A stretch of 64,000 nucleotides of DNA from Circinella umbellata (lineage: Eukaryota; Mucoromycota; Mucoromycetes; Mucorales; Lichtheimiaceae): assembly GCA_025093555.1 (NCBI GenBank), contig JAIWNF010000005.1:1-64000 (forward strand), given 5' to 3'. The position numbers were made by a program, and so were the translations under genes. Position 1 is the stretch's first letter, and each line of letters opens with the position of its first letter. The notes beneath the pieces were generated by a model. It saw nothing but the letters and a program-made list of their open reading frames with translations, did no database searches and was not told where the DNA came from. Of the stretch, positions 46,329 through 58,700 are shown piece by piece.

Positions 46329-46943
46329 TATTATTTAATTGAAGGAACAGAAAGGAAAAGAAAAAAGAGTGTTGGTTTTAAATAATAAAACACGACTTTT
46401 TTTTTTTTAATGCGAGATTTGTTTTATTTTATAATGGATTGTCAATTTAAAAGTTACCAAAAAAGAAATAAGGATTAGCGGGGAAGGAAGGTAAAAAGAT
46501 ATGCTGGAATTTAAATAAGATAATTGATAATAACCTTTTTGTTCATTCCCTCTCATAGATCAATTCATGTTATTTTAATCAAGTTCTTATCTTTTTTGTT
46601 TTCTTTAACGTAAAACTTTTTGACAAAATTGGGTTATCATTATATGTCTTTTTTTTGACAAGTTAATTATTCGGAATATATTAATTAATAAAAAGTACAT
46701 TTATCACGTCTCCTCACCCCCCAACCTCGTTTTATCTATCACACCAATATCTCAATATCAAGTTACTCCTTTTTTTTTACGTAAAACGCACAGAGGTTTT
46801 TTCTTTCTAAAATCGGCATTTATATTTTAGTATTTTTCAGAAATAAAAAAATTCTTTATTTTCGTACCTTTTTTTTATTTTATTTTTCCTGGTCATACAC
46901 AAATTTCTTATCTCATTTCCTTGTATTAAAAGAGTAACAAAAT
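46329..46943. promoter_or_regulatory. Divergent promoter region of permease and MATE transporter
   Basis: About 615 bases between two divergent transporter start codons. It contains T-runs and CT-rich segments but no ORF. No specific operator motif was recognised. Confidence 0.4.
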
Positions 46944-48591
46944 ATGACAATTTCACTCCCTGACGATGAAACGCGTCCTATCCTTCCAAATAAAAAAGAT
47001 TATCATCTTAATTTTACTACTCCAAATATAACCAAAGAATTATGGATACTTACAAAAACATCCATTCCTGTCATTTTGGCTTATATGTTACAAAATTCAT
47101 TACAAACCGGTTGTGTTTTGATTGTGGGTCGACTGGGTGCTGAAGAATTAGCAGCTTCTGCTTTTGCTTTTATGTTTGCCATGGTTACTGGATGGGTTTT
47201 AGCCTTAGGAGGTTCTACTGCACTTGGTAATATTTATTTCAAACAAAAAAGTTGGTGATTATAACTGTATTGATGCTTTGTTCTTTTAATTAGATACACT
47301 TTGTTCACAATCTTGGACCGCATCTGATAATCCTCATGAAGTAGGCGTTCTTTTACAACGTGCTTACCTTGTACTTCTTATTTTATTTATTCCTATCGCT
47401 GTACTCTGGTTTTTCGTCGAGCCCGTTTTACTTTCCCTTGGTCAAGAACTTCTTTTGAGTCAAATGACTCAAGTATTTTTAAGATATCTTATCGCAGGTT
47501 GGTTTTTCGCTTTATATACGTATACGTAAAAATGTATATATTACATATGAAACAATCACTAATTTATTTATTTATTTGTATGTGTGTCTAACCCTGATAA
47601 TAAAAAAAAAATAGGAGCACCAGCCTATATTTGTTTTGAGGCTACTAAAAAATATCTTCAAGCTCAAGGAATTATGCACGCCGGTACCTATGTTCTTTTA
47701 ATCTGTTCTCCACTCAATTTGGGTCTCAATTATTTATTTGTTTGGAAATGGAACTTTGGATTTATTGGCGCACCTATTGCAACTTCTATTATCTATTGGC
47801 TCATGTTCATTTTACTGATCTGTTATATCTTTTTTGTGGATGGTGCTGCTGGGTGGGGTGGTTTCAGTCGTCGTGCACTTCAAAATTGGGGACCATTCCT
47901 TAAATTGGTGGGTCCAGGTATTTTAATGGTGGGTACAGAATGGATTGCTTTTGAAGTTGTCGCCTTGGCAGCAGGACGTCTTGGTACTACTTCATTAGCC
48001 GCTCAGAGTGTTATCATGACAACCGATCAAGTACTCAATACAGTTCCATTTGGTATTTCTATTGCTACTTCAAATCGTGTTGGTAACTTGCTTGGTAGCG
48101 CTTGGCCCGTGGGTGCTAAATATTCCGCCAATCTCAGTGCCACTTTAGCAGCTTCCGTGGGTGTTGTGATTATGATTATTATGCTGATTGTTCGAGATTC
48201 ATTTGGTTATCTATTCTCTGATGAAGAATCTGTGGTGGATCTGGTGGGTGATGTTCTACCTTGGGTAGCTGCTTTCCAAATTGCTGACAGTGTTGCAGGA
48301 TCTTGTGGTGGATCGTTACGTGGTATGGGTAATCAACATTTAGGTGCCATTGTCAACCTCATTAGCTATTATATTTTGGCTTTACCTTTGGGTATTTATC
48401 TTGCTTTTCAACATGATTTTGGTTTAGCTGGTTTATGGGTAGGCCAATGTGTTGCTTTGTTCCTTGTCGGTGGTGTTGAATGGATTATTATTCTTTGTAC
48501 AAATTGGAATAAGGAAGTTGAAAACTGTTTTGAAAGAGTTCGTTCAGAACGAAAAGCTGAAGGAGTTGACGGAGAAGATGATTTATTGTAA
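46944..48591 (+). CDS. MATE-family multidrug/organic cation efflux transporter
   Basis: A proton- or sodium-coupled antiporter of the MATE family. Three exons (46944-47226, 47294-47497, 47615-48591) give 487 residues in frame. It has the two-fold repeat of six-helix bundles. N-half: KELWILTKTSIPVILAYMLQNSLQTGCVLIVGRLGAEELAASAFAFMFAMVTGW, with the conserved DTLCSQSW block that starts exon 2. C-half: KLVGPGILMVGTEWIAFEVVALAAGRLGTTSLAAQSVIMTTDQVLNTVPFGISIATSNRVGNLLG, with AFQIADSVAGSCGGSLRGMGNQHLGAIVNLISYYILALPLGIYLAF. This is close to the fungal/plant DTX and yeast Erc1 subgroup. The tail is acidic (DGEDDLL) with a di-leucine end. Substrate unknown. Confidence 0.93.
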
Positions 48592-48885
48592 ATATTAAAG
48601 AAATTATTTTAGATTTAGTTAATAGTGATATAGATATATGTTATCTCCATTTTCTTTTGTTTTTTCTTTCTATACCTTGCTTTTAGACTTATAAATAAAT
48701 TTTCATACTTAATATAATATAATAGTTTCTATAGTATGAGCTTGTTCAAGATATGAAATAGCATCCTCATCTTCCCAATTTAATAGCCATAACAAAAAAT
48801 TTTACCTCCGCAAGTTTTTGAATAACGTTCATAAGTGAGAGGAGATACTAATTTTTTTCCCAAGACAAAGTATATACAATACAAC
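48592..48885. other. Intergenic region between MATE transporter and CWC27
   Basis: The 3' flank of the transporter and leader of CWC27. AT-rich, no gene seen. Confidence 0.4.
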
Positions 48886-50948
48886 ATGTCAAATATTTAT
48901 GCCTTGGAGCCACACACAAAGTAATTTGGCAAAACCCCTTCTCTCTCTTCAAAAATACCTTTTTATGATTTATTGAAAAAATGAATCAATTATTAACTAT
49001 TTGAAATAATTTCCTAGTGGCAAGGTCATTTTACATACAACTGCTGGTGATGTAGAAATTGAATTATGGTGTAAAGAAACTCCTAAAGCATCACGTAATT
49101 TTATTCAACTTTGTATGGAAGGTTATTATGATAATACTATTTTTCATCGCATTGTACCCAATTTTATAATGCAAGGTGGTGATCCATCGGGAACTGGTCA
49201 AGGTACAGTAAATAAATATTCATTTTTTAAAAAGGCCCACAAATAAAACGATTAATAAACTATATAAATTATAATATAGGTGGTGAATCCATTTATGAAG
49301 ACGAAGAGTTTCCAAATGAATACCATTCACGATTACGATTTAATCGACGTGGTCTTGTTGGTATGGCAAATATGGGTGAAGGAGAACAAGGGAGTCAATT
49401 TTTTATTACATTGGATACAACAGAAGAATTGACACGAACACATACACTATTTGGAAGAGTAAGATAAAAAAAAAAGATTAAAAAAAAAAGAGCTTTCATG
49501 TGATATTCATTGATCCATTGGATATATATTTATTTATTAGATAGCTGGTGATACTATCTATAATGTTCTTAAAATGAGTGAAATGGATACAGATGCAAAT
49601 GAAAGACCTTTATATCCACCACGTATCAAATCTACTGAAATTGTATTAAATCCATTTGACGATATTGTACCAAGAATTACAAAACGTGAAAAAAAATTAG
49701 CTCGAGCACTTGAAAAACAAAAACAAGCAGAATTAGAAGCTAAAAAGAAGAAGAAAAAAGAAAAAAAGTAAGTTCTGATGGTGATTTGGAGGGTAGTTAA
49801 ATGTTAATTATCAACTAAAACTTAAATATAGACAATTGAATTTATTATCTTTTGGTGAAGAAGCTGAAGAAATGATTCCAAAAGATGCCAAAAAGAATAA
49901 AAAAAGTAGTAGTTATGACTTTTTACCTGAAGATAAAAAAATATCTTCTGCTGAATTATCATCTCCTGTAACCGATTTAAAAAAAAATGAGAAACCTGAA
50001 TCTATCAAAGCATCACCATCGTTACCCATGGATAATATAAAAGAAATTAAAAAAGAAAATCATCGAGAAAAAGAAAGTAAAGTTAAAAGCGAGGAATCAA
50101 GGTAAGAAAATAAGAAAAGAAACGTAACATGAATATCTTTATTTAAAATAAAACAAAAAATGACTTATATTTATTTAGTTCACAACAAAGTGAGATAGAA
50201 AAGCTTAAGAATGATATTCGTCAAATGGAACAAGATCGTCGTGATGAACGTGAAGGACGAAAAGATGATAAAGAAAAGAAAAAGAAAAAAATATCATTAA
50301 TTGAACAACAACGTCAAAAATATGCTCGAAGAGGTGCTGCTGATATAGGAGGTTTAAAAGAACGTAAACGAAGAGGTGAAGGTGATAATGATGTAAGTTA
50401 ACTTCTCCCCAAACCCCTTTTTCAGAAGCAGAAAGATGATAATAATAATTTATAAAAAAAAAACATATCAGACATTTTCAAAATTATTAGCTTTTCAACA
50501 AAAATTATCTACAGCAGAACCATCATCCACTACAACTGAAAAGAAAAAAAAAGAATTGCCCCCATGTAAATTACATCTTGTTCCAGGATGTGAATCATGT
50601 CGAGATACAAGTTTAGATCAAAATAATAACGAAGAAGAAGTAGATGATGGATGGATGTCACATAAACTTGTTTTTGAAAAAGATAAAAAAGGAAAAGGAT
50701 TAATGGAACGTACTGAATCAGTAGATGATTATCTTGTCATTGATCCACGTGCACGTAAAGCAGAAGCAGAACAACAAGAACGTGATAAAAGAAAAGGAAA
50801 ACAGAATCATTTGGGTCAAGCATTTCGAAAAAGAGAAAGAGATCATAGAGATGATGATTATGATGATCATAATAGAAGAAGAAGGGAAGATAGAAGAAGA
50901 GATGATGGAAAAAGATCTCGAGATGATTATTCTCACAAAAGACGATAG
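48886..50948 (+). CDS. CWC27: Spliceosome-associated peptidyl-prolyl isomerase CWC27
   Basis: A cyclophilin of the spliceosomal Bact/NineTeen-associated set. The first exon is tiny (48886-48920): MSNIYALEPHT plus two bases. Exon 2 from 49018 continues NGKVILHTTAGDVEIELWCKETPKASRNFIQLCMEGYYDNTIFHRIVPNFIMQGGDPSGTGQG, and the EPxTNGKV join confirms the start. The cyclophilin domain runs to about residue 175 (GLVGMANMGEGEQGSQFFITLDTTEELTRTHTLFGRI). CWC27 proteins are considered weakly active or inactive because the active-site Trp is replaced; here Glu/Leu (TTEELTRTHTLFG) stands in that loop. Downstream comes LYPPRIKSTEIVLNPFDDIVPR, a long Lys/Glu-rich helical tail, and a C-terminus with DDYLVIDPRARK and Arg/Asp repeats. 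About seven exons. The exon boundary near 50390-50470 is approximate. Confidence 0.92.
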
Positions 50949-51277
50949 TTAAAAAATAAAATAATAACTTTATATTGATATATTATTATTATTATTATTT
51001 TTGTATGTGGGGTTGACTGAATTATTATTTGATTTAATTTGATTTGATTTGAAAATTGTGTGTATATTTGTTAACTATATTATTATTGCGTTTTTTTTTG
51101 TGTTTTTTTTTCTTATTTCGCAATTCTTAAGGTGTTACGTTATGTGTGTATGTGTGTTTTTTTTTGTTATGAAAGGTTTGTAAGTGCATGAATGAGTGTA
51201 TTAATATTGTTATTATTTTTTGGTTGATTTTTTTTTTTTGGTATACAGCTCTCCAACTTGAGATTCTTCTTTCAAAA
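50949..51277. other. Convergent 3' intergenic region
   Basis: AT-rich sequence with repeated TTTGATTT units at 51028-51050 and TATTATTATT runs, between the stops of CWC27 (+) and the BAG6-like gene (-). No gene is seen. Confidence 0.4.
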
Positions 51278-53499
51278 TCACTTTGTTTCACGACGTTTGC
51301 CTTTATCTTGTGCTGGTGATGATGATGATGATGTATCGTTTTCTTCTTCATGTTTTCGTTTAGTACCTCGAGTACTTTCATCATTTGTATTCACATTGGT
51401 TGCTATGGTTGTCGAAGATGATGATGATGATGAAGTCGATGGTTTATTATTGTGACCTTCGGTTTTATTTTCATCAGTTGTTGTCAAATTCGATGTATTG
51501 GCATCAGTAGATTCACCCTGTGTAGTTGTCGTATTAGATGTATTCGCAGAAGGAGAGTTGGCAGTAGATGGTGAACCTGGTGTTCGAGTACGTGATCTAC
51601 GTGATGGACTAATATCTGCTGCTCCCAATACCGATCCCAAAAAGTGATTGATAAGACTCATGCCTTGAACAACACGTGCTGTACGTAAAACTCTACGATA
51701 CAATTGAACATTTTCCTACAAAAAAAAAGAATAGCTTGGTAAATAAGTAAAAAAAAAAGGGTTGTCTTATTGATATACCTCTGCATTTGGAGATCGATCA
51801 CCAGCTCTTAAAGCTTCAGACATTTCACGTAAACGAGGTACAACATCTGTCATAAGTGTTGCCAATTCATCCAATACCATTCCAACAGCTGCTGTTTGAC
51901 TATTTCCACTATTTCTAAGACGAGATCTTATTTCTTGATTCTGTTCAGGTGATGTTGACGATGCAGTCGAAATACCACTAATATCTATCATAAATATAAA
52001 AAAAAGCGAATAACGAATGGTTAATAAAAAAAAGAAAGGTTTTGTATAGTGATATAAAAAATATTTTAAAAAAAACCACTCACTTTGATCAGAAGGTGTA
52101 TCAAGTATGGTTCTCACATTTCTCATACAACTCATTGTACGCATCAATCGAACTTCTACAGATGGCTATAAAATATATAATTGTATTAGTTAATTAGAAT
52201 AAGTCGATCAACTATGATTGTGAATATATATAAAAGCTAGTTACCGGGAATGGAACCCCTGTTGCAGAACGAATATCAGAAGGAGTAGATGATCCAAGAT
52301 CTGATGCGCTTCGAGGACCCAAAGTAAATTCAAATGGTGATCTTGATGGAATATTACTATTACTGCTTGAGCTTGTTGCAGTGGAAGTATCTTGTGTACG
52401 TGTATCGTTTCGGTTACTGGTCTGAGAAGTCTTTATATGTGTATATATGATTGATAATAATTTGTCAGTTTCAATATAAAATAAAGTTTCTTAGATAGAG
52501 TTTTGTGTATTATTCATACACAACCCATTGTAAAAAAAAGACCTCATCAATTATCATGATTTTAACTTACCGATGATCGACTAACATTGCCATTCGTATT
52601 ATCAGCACCAGTTCCAGGACGTGGAGGAGTTCCAAGATTTGGTGAAGGGAACAAGTTCCCAGCCAAGCCATCCATTAAAGAAGAAAGATGCTATATATAA
52701 AAAATAATAATAATATCATTTTTAGTTTTTATTTTATTTTAATGATTCAGAGTGGTTAAAAAAATATAACATACGTGACCCGGATCACCGACATCTAAAG
52801 TAATAAACGTGTATCCTTCCATGGCTGGTTGTCTACCACCCATAGGGAACAATCGTGAAAATGGAATTCCTCGGGCAAACGTCCGCCGATTCGTATTGCT
52901 GCTTTGAGGACGAGGTTCGTCTATTATGCTCATAAATATAATCATTACCCCCTATATGTGATCCCAACCTACCATTTTGTGTATTCTGCGGCACATCAGC
53001 CGGGCGTACCACCAAATGAACGACTTTTCCATTATCGAGGTTTGCTATACATTATTTTATAATACATATATTAGTCATTGTTTTTCCTTCTCTGGCAATA
53101 ATAAAATATATTCCCTTTTTCTGGAAAAGGCGGAGAAAAGAAGTAGACGGAGAGGGGATGAAATAGGGTTGGAGCTGGGTGGGAAAGTAAATATGAAAAA
53201 AAAAACGATAATAACATATATAATATAGATTTACCATAATCCGTTAAATTCTTTTCATCTTTTAGAACTTTTCCTTGAAAAATAAGTCGTTGTCTGCCAC
53301 TTTCTACTTGAAACGCATTTTGTACTGCTCCTTTAAGGTCCAATACAGAAGCATCTCGAGAAATGGTGACTGGCTTAGTTTGTTGTTCTAATGATTTTAT
53401 ACGTAATGCCATGACAGTGGATGGAATATCTGAAGGCATATTAACGTCATTGGATGTTGCTTGTTCTGATGACGGATTGTTCGATGGGTCGGCGGACAT
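51278..53499 (-). CDS. BAG6-like ubiquitin-like-domain protein
   Basis: About seven exons. The N-terminal ubiquitin-like domain (about residues 30-105) is split over two exons: MALRIKSLEQQTKPVTISRDASVLDLKGAVQNAF, VESGRQRLIFQGKVLKDEKNLTDYG, then NLDNGKVVHLVVRPADVPQNTQN. The KVVHLVVRP end is characteristic of BAG6/Scythe-type UBLs (IHLVER in human) rather than ubiquilin. Next come Pro/Asn/Ser-rich segments, a globular-looking block (LMRTMSCMRNVRTIL ... VGMVLDELATLMTDVVPRLREMSEALRAGDRSPNAE), then ENVQLYRRVLRTARVVQGMSLINHFLGSVLGAADIS, and a low-complexity Ser/Thr tail with KRKHEEE (a possible NLS). BAG6 guides tail-anchored and mislocalised hydrophobic proteins in animals. In fungi such proteins are little described, so the function is inference. 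Ubiquilin/Dsk2 is the alternative, but no UBA domain is seen. Confidence 0.72.
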
Positions 53500-54533
53500 T
53501 ATTTATTTTTTTCAAGTATATAAAATTATTAAAAAAAAAAGAAAGAAAGAAAAGAGAGTGAGAGAGAGAGAAAGAAAAAAAAAAGTAGATTTTTTGTTCG
53601 GTGTGACTATTTTGTATTAGCAACCAATTTGGTAACCTTTTTTTCAACCCCTAAATTATCAAAATGTGTTATGTCTTTATTATTTAGATTGATTATTATT
53701 TATCATTATTATTTATAAATTCACTGAATCCACAAAAAGGTTATATATTTATATATAAAAACATTAGAACTTCAATATATGATAAGAATCAAAAGCATGG
53801 GTAGACTTTGTATTTCCTTATTTGGAAGTCCAATGACGTATTACATGTTTCAAGTAGTAGTGGGAGTTATTTTTATGTACCTTAGTACCTTAGTTCACTA
53901 CCAGGTACAAGCATATGAAAGAATGAAATCACTATAGAACATATTAATAAATCTTGAGTAGAAGAAACAATATCAATTGATATCTCTAAAAGTAGATCTT
54001 CATCATTGATGGTTAAATTATCAATTGAAAACAAATATCTACCTAAATAAAGAAATGATTTCGTTCATAAAACAATAGTATTGATAATATATATAACTTT
54101 TTTTGTATTTCGACAACTAGAAGATGTAAATTTAATCGGAATGTTCAGCTGTTACGTTTATAGAATTTGGTAAGATTCTAACAGATATCATTAACTCATA
54201 CTTCAGTGTGATTTAACTAACAGCCATTGACGTAAATAGTAATATGATAAAATATTTTAATAAATTGTGCGATTTTATCATTGAGGTCAAACATTTACAT
54301 AATCACATCATAGTGTATCCAGGATATATTGTCGTTTTGGCAACATATATATAAAGGGTTGGGTAGCAACACATTTTGTTGTTGTTGTCCAAGTAAGGTA
54401 TTCCTTATATATACTAATTAACATAAACGGCAGTGAAAACAAAGATGTAAACTGCCTGTTCAGATCCGCTCTGATTTTTTTTTTTGGGTGCGTGTTGGTT
54501 TTTACATACATAACAGCATTTGAAAAAAAAATC
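53500..54533. other. 1-kb divergent promoter region
   Basis: Between the BAG6-like (-) and 5-formyl-THF cyclo-ligase (+) starts. GAAA-rich plus strand at 53535-53585 near the BAG6-like start, otherwise AT-rich. No gene is seen. Confidence 0.4.
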
Positions 54534-55512
54534 ATGACTTCAGCTCTTGTTACTCTAAAACGTGCATTACGCAAGGAATTAAAAGCTACACTTGGTTCTG
54601 TTACAAAAGCTACAATTGCTAGTGAATGTAAATGAATTATTTTTTATGACTGTAAAAAAAATCATTAAAAATGGTGGGATTAACCGAATAATATTTCTAT
54701 TTTGAAATTCTAGCTGAACAAGTACTTCAAAAACTGTTTAATCTTGAAGCATACCGTTCTAGTCGTAATGTTAGTGTTTATATTAGTCTTCCTAGTGGTG
54801 AAATAGATACAAGTGTACTTATTCATCATATTTTACATTCTGGTACGTTTTAAAAAGTTGGATATAAAGTATTTGAGATATTAATTTGGTTTTCTTTAAA
54901 TTAGATAAATCATGCTATGTACCACGTTGGACTAAAGATGCTATGGAAATGGTCAAGATAAAATCATGGGAAGAATATTTAGCATTGCCTGTAAATAAGT
55001 GGAATATTCCTGAACCATCGCATGAACAAGTAATGGAAAAAGGTAATTTTTTAAGCTGCATAAAATAATGTTGTAACTCATAAAAAATCCTCCCCTCCTT
55101 GTAATTTTTTTAGCTTTAGAAAAAGAAGGATTAGATTTAATTATTGTTCCAGCAATGGCTTTTGATATCGAACATAATCGTATTGGACATGGTAAAGGGT
55201 AAGTTTATAAACTGAATAGCTATTAATTTTTTTGGTTATTAATATGACATATATATAATTTAGTTATTATGATAAATATTTACGAAAATGTAATGAATGG
55301 GCTGTGGAACATCAACAAGAACCTCCAAAAACAGGTATAAAAAATATGTAGTTCCTTAATATTAAAAAGTAAAAACTGATTAATCTTTTTCTATCCATTT
55401 AATAGTGGGACTTGCACTTTCTGCTCAATTACTTGAAGCTGGAAGAATTCCTGTTGAACCAACAGATCAAAAAATTGATTGCATCATATCACCAAATAAA
55501 GTGATTCAATAA
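54534..55512 (+). CDS. FAU1: 5-formyltetrahydrofolate cyclo-ligase (methenyl-THF synthetase)
   Basis: Converts 5-formyl-THF plus ATP to 5,10-methenyl-THF in folate one-carbon metabolism. Six exons. It starts MTSALVTLKRALRKELKATLGSV, the typical N-terminal helix with the basic ATP-contacting residues. The second exon gives EAYRSSRNVSVYISLPSGEIDTSVLIHHIL. The third gives CYVPRWTKDAMEMVKIKSWEEY...KWNIPEP, the folate-binding block. The fourth gives [30 protein letters not shown], with the ATP-binding RxGxGKGYYD motif, here split by an intron after KG. The C-terminus is LALSAQLLEAGRIPVEPTDQKIDCIISPNKVIQ. Length near 200 residues is right. The RIGHGKG loop has His where many have Gly or Arg, a tolerated position. 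Confidence 0.92.
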
Positions 55513-55795
55513 TATAATATAAGAAAATAATGATAATAAAGGCTGTTTCTATATATTGTAATCCCTCTTCTTTTTTTCTGTAGAAGAGTTGGTGTGTACT
55601 CTTATCGAAAATAATAATAATAATAGTAGTAAAAGTTTAAAATGTTATTGTTTTGTTGTAATTCCAAGTTAAGTTTTGGATTGAGTGGAGAGTAATTGAT
55701 TATTGTTATTATTATTTTTTTCATATGTATAAAAATTTAGGATAGAAAAATAGTATGACGGAAAAAAAGGAAGTTATATGGTGATTTAGTATTAC

Positions 55796-58700
55796 TTAGA
55801 ATGAGCCAGCATTAACCTATAAATTATTTTAAAGCAAAGTTATTAATGCTTTTTCTTTCTGTTTTTTTTTTGTTTTCAAAAATAAAGATAAAACTTACTC
55901 TATCCTTAAGAAGTTGTAAAAATTGTTGATAACTCATGGTACTATCTCCTCGATCTTCAACCAAATGAGACAAGAACCATAATCGTAAAGATGGATCACT
56001 ATCTTCTTTAACAGTATATACGGCTGGATAATAATTACCACGACGCATTTCTCTTATTTTACCAATTAATAAGTTTGTCTTTTTATTAATTGGTGTATCA
56101 ACAACTGGGAGTGTCATCTGTTAAACAAAAAAAGGAATTCAAATTCAGTTATAAATTATTAAAGCAAAACAAAATGTTCAAAAGATAATAGAATATATAT
56201 ATTTACTTTGCCGCTATGTAATTGATCATAGGATTTAAGACCAAATAGATCAACACATAATTGTGGTACAACTCCACGTCCAACCCAAATGAAAATATCT
56301 TGGCCATTTTCTAAAAGATAACATCCGTGTGGTTCAAGTCGTTCTGTCGTTAAATTCAATCGAGCTGGTAAAACGACACCCTTTTCTGAAATCTCGCCAA
56401 CCTGAATAATAAAAAAAGATGGATAGGTTAGTGAAAAATAAAAATAAAACTATAATTTGAGTGGTGACATAGTGGTGGTAAAACCATATATGTATTACCT
56501 CTGGTGGCATGGAATGCAGGGCATACAAGCTGGGATATAAGTATGGAATCAATAATTGAATAGGCATAGTTCGGATAAGATTAATTGCATTTGATCTAGC
56601 ATCCGTTGAAATACGTGTAGTTTGACTTATTGCGTCCTATAAATTTATTATATATTGTATTAGTACTTTTCTCTTACTCATTTGAAACGATAAAAGTTAA
56701 AAAGATTTTTTTTTCAAACTTACATTTTTAATAAGACCAAGTGCCAAGAGGGGAAGTAGTTTTAAATGTTCAGGTACAGTAAGTTGTGGAGAACTTGATC
56801 CTTTACCAAGACCAAGCACGTGTGATTTGTAAGCACCCAAAATATCAATTGTTTTATTAACTACTGCATCACGAGCATCTTCCAACTTGGATGTTATACC
56901 ACGTTCAATTGCTATATAAAAAATAAAAAAAAAAAGTAGCCCATCAACATGTATATTCAGGATAGATTATCCCATCTTTCTCTTCTTTTTTATCATACAT
57001 ACCTTTGTTAGCAAGATAAGAAACAATAGCTCTTGGGTTAACACTTGCAATTATTTCAGGAACAGAGCTTGTAACAGGTAAACACAATGTAACAACACGA
57101 ATACGTCGTTCACCATAACATGTGGTATGAAGCAATGCAGTTTGGAAACATGCGGTAGGGCCACGAAGTTCATCTTCAATAGCCACTTCAATAACATAAT
57201 TTTGATTACGAGGTACATTGGGTAAAGCCAGAAGATCAGTAGATCGAATAAAGAAGTTGCCATGGAATGCACTCATACGCAAGTTACGTGATGCACGAAC
57301 ACGTAATACAGCTTCCAAACCTATTTGTTCTGCAATCAGCTCTGAGAATTCATGAGCAAATTTGGTGGCATCTTCGGTACGACTGGCATGGAAACCAGGA
57401 TAATAATATGTTTGACCACCAGTAAATCGTGGAAGACATCCTATTCAATATATATAAAAAGTATATTAATATAATTATACTATATGGATTCATTAAATTT
57501 ATGTTGTAATTTCTATAGAATATAATCATTACCTAATGTAGCAACATCTGCATATTGTCCACCAAAAACGAGCATATCACAGGATACTTGTGATCGTGAA
57601 CAATCCACTGCAAATGATTTGAAGAATGGTGAACTGGCATTAAGTAATGGTGTTTCCTAAAACAATTATGTCAATACTTTGTGGATAATAATATGCAAGT
57701 AGCATTATAGAATTCCTTTTATCATTCTTTCTTTTTTCATACCTTTGCAGTTCCAATAACTTTAGGATCCTCACGGATTTTTAATGCACCAGTACCCATA
57801 TTAGGCAAAGTTGATTGCAAACAAATAATCTTACCACCATAAGGTGACTAAATAACACACACATATATACAAACATTATTAGGATCAATTGATGTAAAAA
57901 AAACTAGTCTTTCCTCCCCCCCTTCCTCTCTCTCCATCTTTTGAATATAGACTTACAACAATCTTAAATGCGGCTTGTAAAGCAGTACCAAGAGCATTAT
58001 TAACATTAGCAGTTTCCTTGAACATATCAGGTAACTTTTCCAAAAAGGATTGAATCAATTCTCTACTATCCGACAAATTGACCATTAAATGAGCTGGTGT
58101 AGGTAAAAAGATATCATCTAATTCGGATACAACAAGCATTTGTGGTTCTGAAACTGAAGCATTCAAATTGTAAAAGTGAAGCGAACTATCCACTGTAATG
58201 AAACCAATTTGGGTACGTTTTTGTTCATTTGGAATACGATCTAATGAATCCAAAATTGTTCGAGCTGCTGTTGCTACCATACCCGATTGTACAGCTGAAT
58301 AAGAAACATCAATGATAAAGATATAAGCTGGAGCTTGGGGTGGACGAACCTAATTAAATTCCCCATTCAGAAATAAAAAAAAGTAACATTAGCAAAAAGA
58401 TCTATTTGTTTTTTGAGGTACTTCATTCATTCGTTCTTTTTTTTTTACCATATATTCAGTTGGAGCAACATATTCAACGCATGAATAATTCAATTCAGCA
58501 CGTTTCCATCTATCCACAGGTTGTTGAGTTTGAGCATCATAATCAAAGGCAGCAGGTACTAAAATGATTTTTAAATTATTATATTATATATTAATATAAT
58601 TATTATCCTCAAATCAATTCTACTCTTTAATAAATAGAAAAAGCAACAACAAATCTTACCATCATTAAGCAAAAAGCATAGATTACACTTCCATCGCTGA

